Shown: piece by piece, positions 58,392-64,000 of the stretch
How the letters are laid out: each line of letters opens with the position of its first letter
Numbering within the stretch: position 1 is the first letter of the stretch
NCBI RefSeq assembly: GCF_000007825.1
Contig: NC_004722.1
Coordinates: forward strand, 155,001 to 219,000
Length of the DNA: 64,000 nucleotides
Reading direction: 5' to 3'
DNA from: Bacillus cereus ATCC 14579
GTDB lineage: Bacteria > Bacillota > Bacilli > Bacillales > Bacillaceae_G
Translations under genes and position numbers: made by a program
The notes under the pieces: generated by a model
The model's input: the letters and a program-made list of their open reading frames with translations, nothing else
What the model was told of the DNA's origin: nothing
Database searches by the model: none

Positions 58392-60272
58392 ATGACTATT
58401 TGTAGTGTAAATAATGTAACGAAATCTTTTGGTGGAAACACCATATTTGAAAATATATCGCTTGAAATAAAGAATGGTGAACGTGTTGGATTAGTTGGTC
58501 GTAACGGTAGTGGGAAGACAACAATCTTTGGGCTTCTAACTGGAATGGAGAGTTTGGATGCAGGAGCCATTCATATGAAGAAAGGTACACGTATTGGTCA
58601 TGTCGCACAAATTCCGAAGTTTGATGAGGTTATGACTGTATATGATGTATTGAGTTCTGCTTTTAAAGTAGAAAAGGAATTAGAAAAAGAAATGCATGCT
58701 TTAGAAAAAAATATGGCGGTGGAACAGGAACAATCTGCTTTGGAAAAGCTAATGGAGAGGTACGGAGTCATTCAAGAAAAATTTGCATTTCTCGGTGGTT
58801 ATGAAATCGAGGCAAATATAATGAAGGTAGCAAATGGCTTACAAGTGACAGACTTATTTTCAAGAGTATTTACGGAATTAAGTGGAGGAGAACAGACGAA
58901 AGTAAGCCTTGCATATATGCTATTGCAGAAACCAGATTTACTTCTATTAGATGAACCAACAAATCATTTAGATTTATTTGCAGTTGAATGGTTAGAGCAA
59001 TTTTTAAAAGAATACACTGGAACAGTTATAGTTATTTCACATGATCGCTATTTCCTTGATGAAGTTGTAACGAAAATTTTTGATTTGGAAGATGGAGAGA
59101 TTCACGTGTACCATACGAATTATTCTCAGTTCGTTGAGGAGAAGGAAGAAAGATTACTTCAAGAGTTTCAAGCTTATCAGGAGCAACAAAAGAAAATAAA
59201 GAAAATGAAAGAAGCGATTAAGCGTCTACGTGAATGGGCAAATCAAGCGAACCCTCCGAATGAAGGATTGCATAAAAGAGCGAGAAATATGGAACGTGCG
59301 TTAGAACGTATAGAGAAATTAAAGAGGCCAATTTTAGAACGAAAACAGATGGGTCTTCAGTTTGAAGGGCAAGAGAGAAGCGGGAAAGATGTTGTTGTAA
59401 TGAAAGAAGTGAGTAAAGGTTTTGCTGGACGACCTTTATTTGAACAAGCGAATTTACATGTTCGTTTTCAAGAGCGTGCGGCTATCGTTGGTCGTAATGG
59501 TACAGGAAAGACTACATTATTAAAACTACTATTAGAAGAAATAAATCCAGACGTTGGTGAAATTCGAATTGGTAGTAGTGTCAAAATTGGTTATTTATCA
59601 CAGCATACGTATGGAAATGTGAAGAGTAATGTATTGGAAGCGTTTAGAGAGTATGTAGCTGTAACAGAAGGAGAAGCAAGACATATATTGGCTAAGTTTT
59701 TATTTTATGGTCCAGCAGTATTTAAGAAAGTAACGCAACTGAGCGGTGGAGAAAAAATGAGGTTAAGACTTGCGCAACTTATGTATCAAGACATCAATTT
59801 TCTAATTTTAGATGAGCCGACAAACCATCTTGATATTGAATCAAGGGAAGTTTTAGAGGAAGCCCTTGAGCAATATAATGGAACAATCCTAGCTGTTTCA
59901 CATGATCGTTATTTTTTAAATAAGTTATTTGAAAAGACGTACTGGATTGATGAATGTAAATTATTTGAGTTTGCAGGAAACTATGCATGGGCTCGTCAAA
60001 AATGGGAAGAAAAGCTTGAGAAGCAAGTAATAAAGCAAAAACGCCAAGGGAGAAAGAGTGTTGAAATGGTTCCAGTAAAAGAGAAAAAAGCTAGGAATCT
60101 TGAAGAGATTGAAAATGAGTTAATGCATGTAGAAGAAGATATATATGCAATAGAATGTGAAATGGAACATGTAGCTGATGTTGAAAGACTTGAAAAATTA
60201 TATGAGGAAAAAACGATGAAAGAGTTGTTACGAGCGAAGTTATATAGTGAGTTAGAGAATATTGTGGAGTAA
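58392..60272 (+). CDS. ABC-F family ATPase (ribosome-associated, possibly antibiotic resistance)
   Basis: A 626-aa soluble protein with two ABC domains and no membrane part. Domain 1 has Walker A GRNGSGKTT (36-44) and signature LSGGEQT near 163. The inter-domain P-site linker is the Lys/Arg-rich helical pair near 265-325 (EWANQANPPNEGLHKRARNMER). Domain 2 has GRNGTGKTT near 366 and LSGGEKM near 450. A C-terminal charged coiled-coil extension follows. ABC-F proteins bind the ribosome E site and release stalled peptides or antibiotics. The attenuator leader suggests induction by a ribosome-targeting drug. I chose the ATG at 58392 behind GAAAGGAG. Confidence 0.9.
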   Translation: MTICSVNNVTKSFGGNTIFENISLEIKNGERVGLVGRNGSGKTTIFGLLTGMESLDAGAIHMKKGTRIGHVAQIPKFDEVMTVYDVLSSAFKVEKELEKEMHALEKNMAVEQEQSALEKLMERYGVIQEKFAFLGGYEIEANIMKVANGLQVTDLFSRVFTELSGGEQTKVSLAYMLLQKPDLLLLDEPTNHLDLFAVEWLEQFLKEYTGTVIVISHDRYFLDEVVTKIFDLEDGEIHVYHTNYSQFVEEKEERLLQEFQAYQEQQKKIKKMKEAIKRLREWANQANPPNEGLHKRARNMERALERIEKLKRPILERKQMGLQFEGQERSGKDVVVMKEVSKGFAGRPLFEQANLHVRFQERAAIVGRNGTGKTTLLKLLLEEINPDVGEIRIGSSVKIGYLSQHTYGNVKSNVLEAFREYVAVTEGEARHILAKFLFYGPAVFKKVTQLSGGEKMRLRLAQLMYQDINFLILDEPTNHLDIESREVLEEALEQYNGTILAVSHDRYFLNKLFEKTYWIDECKLFEFAGNYAWARQKWEEKLEKQVIKQKRQGRKSVEMVPVKEKKARNLEEIENELMHVEEDIYAIECEMEHVADVERLEKLYEEKTMKELLRAKLYSELENIVE

Positions 60273-60279
60273 AGAGTAG

Positions 60280-60321
60280 AAAGCCACTTCCTTTCAGTTT
60301 TGTTGGAGGAAGTGGCTTTTT
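60280..60321 (+). terminator. Terminator of the ABC-F gene
   Basis: AAAGCCACTTCC / GGAAGTGGCTTT with an 18-nt loop and T run. Confidence 0.9.
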
Positions 60322-60360
60322 CATAATGATATTTTGATTTAAAGATTAAATGAAGCGATG

Positions 60361-60376
60361 TGTTTCACGTGAAACA
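60361..60376. other. parS centromere site (ParB/Spo0J binding)
   Basis: TGTTTCACGTGAAACA is an exact match to the Bacillus parS consensus TGTTNCACGTGAAACA and a perfect 16-bp palindrome. It lies in a non-coding region. ParB loads here to help segregate the origin region, in agreement with the rRNA-rich, origin-near position. Confidence 0.93.
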
Positions 60377-60524
60377 GTAACTTAGATAAATCCGTGTTCC
60401 TCAATTTGCATAGCTTGTGAAGCGTATGAAATGATAAGGTGAAAAATAAATGTCATTAGTGGCTTTTCAATAGGAGTAATCACAAAAACAAAGGCTAATT
60501 ATTTCCCGAGAGATAAAGTGAGGG
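60377..60524. other. Non-coding stretch after parS
   Basis: About 150 nt with no open frame of note, no hairpin with T run and no recognised motif. Confidence 0.5.
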
Positions 60525-60613
60525 CTTTTACGGGCAGCCCGACCCCGACCTAACTTCTTTTGCTTTCGCTGAATTTTGAGGTGGGGTTCTTACTGCCCGG
60601 CAAATAGCGGGAT
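60525..60613. repeat. Dispersed palindromic repeat, copy 2
   Basis: CGGGCAGCCCGACCCCGACCT ends and AGGTGGGGTTCTTACTGCCCG bracket TTTTGCTTTCGCTGAATTTT, matching copy 1 at 45476-45570 with a few compensated changes in the stem. Confidence 0.75.
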
Positions 60614-60649
60614 AAATATGTATAAAAGAGACTAGTGAATGAAAACGAA

Positions 60650-60697
60650 AAGAGAGCAAAGTTACAGCTTTACGCGCTGAACCCTGCTCTCTTTTTG
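60650..60697 (-). terminator. Terminator of the 65-aa membrane protein gene
   Basis: On the minus strand AAGAGAGCAGGGTTCAGCGC ... TTGCTCTCTTTTCG, a stem GAGAGCA/TGCTCTC; the 5' arm overlaps the gene end. Confidence 0.7.
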
Positions 60698-60859
60698 CGT
60701 GGCATCTTCTCTCGTTGAAATTATAATAGCGATCCCGAGCATGATAAAAAAAGCTAAAAAGAGGACGAACTTTGGGAAGAACGGGAATAGTAATAACGCT
60801 CCGACTATCATAATTGTTAATAATACGTAGTGCAGGACGTATTGGAATAGGTTGTCCAT
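60662..60859 (-). CDS. Small membrane protein, 65 aa
   Basis: A 65-aa protein with two adjacent hydrophobic helices (about 9-25 and 28-47) and a polar C-terminal tail (STREDATQKESRVQRVKL). I chose the ATG at 60859 behind AAAAAGGGGGCG. Not recognised. Confidence 0.75.
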   Translation of the reverse strand: MDNLFQYVLHYVLLTIMIVGALLLFPFFPKFVLFLAFFIMLGIAIIISTREDATQKESRVQRVKL

Positions 60860-61027
60860 ATTTTCGCCCCCTTTTTGGTAATTGTTTATTAGTATTCTAT
60901 GTTTCATGTTGAAGGAATAGAAGTAGATTTTTAAGTTTTTTAATACGAATTATAGCTGAGTTTTCTTAAAGTATAAATGTAGAGTGATAATTTTGGAAAA
61001 ATTCTCAAAATATTTATTTAGAAAGAA

Positions 61028-61054
61028 TTGACAAAACATAATGAACGATATAAG
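61028..61054 (+). promoter_or_regulatory. Possible promoter of the terminal opp-type operon
   Basis: TTGACA at 61028-61033 with TATAAG at 61049-61054 (15-bp spacer) or TAAGCT with 17 bp. Moderate quality. Confidence 0.4.
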
Positions 61055-61074
61055 CTAATAACCATAAAGTCTAC

Positions 61075-61145
61075 CGGAAAGGTCGGAATAAGATTGTTAC
61101 CCCTCAAAAACATCTATTTTTTTACGATTAAAACCGACTTTTCCG
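61075..61145 (+). promoter_or_regulatory. Long stem in the leader of the opp-type operon
   Basis: CGGAAAGGTCGG (61075-61086) and CCGACTTTTCCG (61134-61145) pair over 12 bp with one G·U, enclosing 47 nt. No S-box or T-box core is seen. Possibly a regulatory leader. Confidence 0.45.
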
Positions 61146-61228
61146 ATTGGCTATAAATGTTGCTGTGGGAGGCATACATAAGGTAATTCGTTCAGAGGGT
61201 ATAATCATAAAAAGTTAGGGTGGGGACA

Positions 61229-62956
61229 ATGAAGAAAAAGACAAAAAAATGGGCTGGTGTATTTTCGGTATTAATGAGTAGTTCGCTTGTGTTGTCTGCT
61301 TGTGGGGGACAGGAGGACGCGGCTTCTACGGAGCCGGTTAAACAGCAGGATTTAAAAAATGTGAAAATTGAAAAGATCGCTGCGACAGATAAAACGAAAG
61401 TGCCAGACAAAGCGAAGAATAGAAAAGATACGTTAGTAGTTGGTATTAGTAAGCCAGGCGGCGTATTTTTGCCATACTTCCAACAAAATGGTTGGGATGG
61501 AAACGTAACTTCAGTTATTTTTGCATCTCTTGTATCAACCGATAAACAAGGGAAACCAATTCCAGAATTAGCTGAGAAGTGGGACGTTTCTTCTGATCAG
61601 TTAACATATACATTCCATTTACGTAAAGATTTGAAATTTAGTGATGGATCGCCATTAACGGCGGATGATGTAGCTTTCACATTGACGCTTTTACATGATA
61701 AGGCATATGAAGGTGAAGTAGATATCTCTCAATATGCGGTTAAAGGTGGTAAAGAATATAAGGAAGGAAAAGCAACTTCAATTGAAGGTATTCAAGTTGT
61801 TGATCCACAAACAATTAAAATTACAACTGAAAAAGTGAATTCACAAGCTATATTTGTTTTAGGAGGTACAGTACTATCAAAAGCTTATTATGGAAAAGAT
61901 TATAAGCAAAATACAAGCTTAGATTACTTAAAAGATTTATATGGAAACCCATTAGCTGCGGGTCCATATAAATTTGAAAAGTATATTCCAGGTCAAGAAG
62001 TTCGTTTTGTAGCAAACGAAAATTATTATGCGGGTAAAGCAAAAATTCAAAACTTCATTTATAAAATTACTTCTGGTGATACGAAGCTTCAGTTATTCCA
62101 AACAGGAGAAGTTGACCATACTGGCTTAGGTACTGGTGATGAGGTTCTTGAACAGGCTAAGGCTTTAGAATTCGCCAATATCCAAATCGAAACAGCACCG
62201 TCATTTAGTTATATTTATATGAATAATAATAAGCCTTATTTAAAGGATAAAAAGGTTCGCCAAGCACTTATTTACGGATTAGACCGCAAAAAATATGTTG
62301 ATACAGCGTTAAAAGGATACGGTACAGTAGCCAATGTACCAATTCATCCAACTTCTTGGGCTTATACGGAAGAAGGAGTTAATAAATACGAATACGATAA
62401 AGAAAAAGCGAAAAAATTATTAGATGAAGCAGGGTGGAAAGTTGGTTCGGATGGAATTCGTGAAAAAGATGGTCAAAAATTAAAACTTTCTTATTTCGGT
62501 CCAAGTTCGGCTAAAGATAGTGATTTATTAATTCCGATTGCGAAAGAGAATTATAAAGAAATAGGTGTAGAGTTTAATCCTGAATTTATGGACTTTAATA
62601 CGATGCTTTCTAAGGTAAACAAAGGGGATTATGATTTAGCTTCTGTTTCGACACCGATTACAAGTGATCCGAGTGAAACAGCTGGTGAATATTTGTCTAC
62701 TGCAAATGAAACTAGTCTTGGTTATAAGAATGCAAAAGTAGATGAGCTAATTCAAAAAGGTATTGAAACTGTAGATATCGAAAAGCGTAAACCTATTTAT
62801 AAAGAATTGTATAAAGAATTAAGTGATGATCCACCAGTAATTCTATTAAACTACCGTAGAACAATTACTGGTTATAACGGGAATATAAAAGGAATTGATC
62901 CTGAAAAGTACAACAGTATTAGTGCAAACTTACCAGTATTATCATTTGAAAAATAA
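61229..62956 (+). CDS. Peptide/nickel-type solute-binding lipoprotein (OppA/AppA-like)
   Basis: A 575-aa family-5 solute-binding lipoprotein with lipobox LSAC. Family patterns FSDGSPLTADDVAFTLTLL and KKVRQALIYGLDRKKYVD are present. I chose the ATG at 61229 after GGGTGGGGA instead of a GTG three codons earlier, which lies in that site. A permease of the same type follows after 103 nt with a hairpin between, so this is the first gene of an App/Opp-like operon running out of the window. Confidence 0.92.
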   Translation: MKKKTKKWAGVFSVLMSSSLVLSACGGQEDAASTEPVKQQDLKNVKIEKIAATDKTKVPDKAKNRKDTLVVGISKPGGVFLPYFQQNGWDGNVTSVIFASLVSTDKQGKPIPELAEKWDVSSDQLTYTFHLRKDLKFSDGSPLTADDVAFTLTLLHDKAYEGEVDISQYAVKGGKEYKEGKATSIEGIQVVDPQTIKITTEKVNSQAIFVLGGTVLSKAYYGKDYKQNTSLDYLKDLYGNPLAAGPYKFEKYIPGQEVRFVANENYYAGKAKIQNFIYKITSGDTKLQLFQTGEVDHTGLGTGDEVLEQAKALEFANIQIETAPSFSYIYMNNNKPYLKDKKVRQALIYGLDRKKYVDTALKGYGTVANVPIHPTSWAYTEEGVNKYEYDKEKAKKLLDEAGWKVGSDGIREKDGQKLKLSYFGPSSAKDSDLLIPIAKENYKEIGVEFNPEFMDFNTMLSKVNKGDYDLASVSTPITSDPSETAGEYLSTANETSLGYKNAKVDELIQKGIETVDIEKRKPIYKELYKELSDDPPVILLNYRRTITGYNGNIKGIDPEKYNSISANLPVLSFEK

Positions 62957-62975
62957 CGATAAGAATGTATAAGTA

Positions 62976-63028
62976 GAAGACATTTTTTCATTCGGTTAGT
63001 AATGTGCCGCTTTGAAAAAATGTTCTTC
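62976..63028 (+). other. Intercistronic hairpin between the binding protein and permease genes
   Basis: GAAGACATTTTTTCA and TGAAAAAATGTTCTTC pair over about 15 bp with one bulge and no strong T run after it. Such hairpins often stabilise the binding-protein mRNA or act as a partial terminator. Confidence 0.65.
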
Positions 63029-63059
63029 TATTTTAAGCATAAGATTGGAGAGAAAAAGG

Positions 63060-64000
63060 GTGAAAACATATATTGTTCGTAGGTTGTTACAAATGATTCC
63101 TACACTGCTTGGTACATCAATTATTATCTTCGTCCTGTTCGCACTTCTTCCTGGGGATTATATTGATTCAAACCCGAAAATTACACCGGAAAGAGCAGCT
63201 GAACTGAGGGAGTTATATGGGTTGAACAAACCAATTGTTGAGCGTTATTTTCATTGGTTAGGTAATGCATTGCAAGGGGACTTTGGCTTCTCGCTTCAAT
63301 ATCAAGAGCCTGTAACGTCATTATTAAATAAATTTATTTGGAATTCTTTTAGTGTAGCAATTATTGCATTGTTTTTTATTTGGCTAATTGCACTTATTAT
63401 CGGTGTATTCTCGGCGACGAAGCAACATTCTTTATTCGATAAACTTGTAACAATCGGTGTTTTTGCAGCAATGTCATTCCCTTCATTCTTTATCGGTTTG
63501 TTTTTAATTAAGGTGTTTGCGGTTGACTTTAAGTTATTACCGATAGGTGGAATGATTGATGTTGGCAGTAATTCAACAGGAGTTGCTTACGTGATAGAAG
63601 TTGCAAAACATATGATTTTACCAGTATTTATTTTGACACTTCTTGGGGTCGGCTCGCTAACTCGTTATTTTAGAACAAGTATGTTAGAGGTTGTAAGACA
63701 AGATTACATACGAACAGCAAGAGCGAAAGGTTTGAAGGAGAAGACGGTTATTTATAAGCATGCATTAAAAAATGCAATTTTACCGGCAATTACGTTATTA
63801 GCATTTGAATTACCTGGATTGTTTTCTGGGGCAATTATTATTGAACAAATTTTTAACTGGCCAGGGATTGGTAATATTCAATTAGAAGCATTAAATTTCC
63901 GTGACTATACAGTATTGATGGCATTTACGATGTTTCTTTCTTGTTTAACAATCGTTTCAAACTTTTTAGCAGATATCGTATATGCAGTTGTTGATCCAAG
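63060..64000 (+). CDS. Peptide ABC permease (OppB/AppB-like), incomplete at window end
   Basis: A frame open to the right end of the window. The start is GTG behind GGAGAGAAAAAGG, giving VKTYIVRRLLQMIPTLLGTS. Six helices of the OppB type are seen, with the EAA loop DYIRTARAKGLKEKTVIYKHAL and the C-terminal IVSNFLADIVYAVVDP, so only a few codons are missing. Partner of the binding protein at 61229-62956. Confidence 0.92.
   Translation, partial: MKTYIVRRLLQMIPTLLGTSIIIFVLFALLPGDYIDSNPKITPERAAELRELYGLNKPIVERYFHWLGNALQGDFGFSLQYQEPVTSLLNKFIWNSFSVAIIALFFIWLIALIIGVFSATKQHSLFDKLVTIGVFAAMSFPSFFIGLFLIKVFAVDFKLLPIGGMIDVGSNSTGVAYVIEVAKHMILPVFILTLLGVGSLTRYFRTSMLEVVRQDYIRTARAKGLKEKTVIYKHALKNAILPAITLLAFELPGLFSGAIIIEQIFNWPGIGNIQLEALNFRDYTVLMAFTMFLSCLTIVSNFLADIVYAVVDP

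Noticed and set aside
60377..60524. Second parS or another riboswitch after 60376
   Set aside because: No second TGTTNCACGTGAAACA and no conserved aptamer core were found.

Overview
The window is chromosomal DNA of a Bacillus cereus-group organism (B. cereus / B. anthracis / B. thuringiensis type). The support is low GC, strong Gram-positive ribosome binding sites with many GTG/TTG starts, a glmS ribozyme of the B. anthracis type, SAM-I (S-box) riboswitches and many OppA paralogues. It probably lies near the replication origin: it opens with the end of an rRNA operon, a tRNA cluster and the cdaA-cdaR-glmM-glmS locus, and it carries an exact parS centromere site at 60361-60376. The species cannot be fixed from sequence alone.

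Layout. 1-1.83 kb: 3' part of 23S rRNA, 5S rRNA and nine tRNAs. 1.9-10.4 kb: glycerate kinase, arginase, the c-di-AMP / cell-wall precursor operon (cdaA, cdaR, glmM) and the ribozyme-controlled glmS. 10.4-16.6 kb: lipoprotein, S9 peptidase, DUF4256 protein, DoxX protein behind a Rex-type operator, SDR. 16.6-19.3 kb: S-box-controlled metQ-metN-metI. 19.4-28 kb: oxidoreductases, lipoproteins, MFS pumps and unknown membrane proteins. 28-33.6 kb: a complete S-box-controlled Opp-type peptide importer. 33.6-45.4 kb: YusW-like lipoprotein, AraC regulator, a remnant membrane permease, two tandem OppA paralogues (one S-box controlled), aldo/keto reductase and ProC-like genes, GlcU-like transporter, molybdate modAB with its regulator. 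45.5-58 kb: an accessory-looking stretch in which ordinary genes (LysR, EamA, PlsC, LacI, YitT, TatD, DUF2334, transglycosylase) alternate with micro-ORF modules. 58-60.3 kb: an ABC-F protein behind a leader peptide and two terminators. 60.3-64 kb: parS, a small membrane protein and the start of another Opp-type operon that runs off the end.

The most interesting signal is in 45.6-58 kb. Eight promoter elements, each exactly 65 bp from the first conserved base to the last base of the -10 box, share one architecture: CTTACA-N4-TGTAAG, a further (T/C)GTAA(G/T) placed 11 bp after the previous one, an (ATT)CGATAGT block at positions 31-40, exactly 19 bp, then a TANAAT-like -10. They drive three paralogous pairs of 31-33 aa peptides, a three-gene set of 25-40 aa peptides, a 37 aa peptide, a YxeA-family protein, one decayed module and one short transcript. 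The genes are almost all too short for usual annotation. The repeated 11-bp phasing suggests an OmpR/PhoB-type response regulator (inference), and YxeA proteins are linked elsewhere to a peptide-antibiotic-sensing system. This looks like an undescribed small-peptide regulon.

Other points of interest are a second structured RNA between the glmS ribozyme and glmS, the ABC-F attenuator, the parS and Rex-type sites, two 8-bp coupling overlaps in the cdaA operon, and an orphan operator-promoter after the LacI gene.
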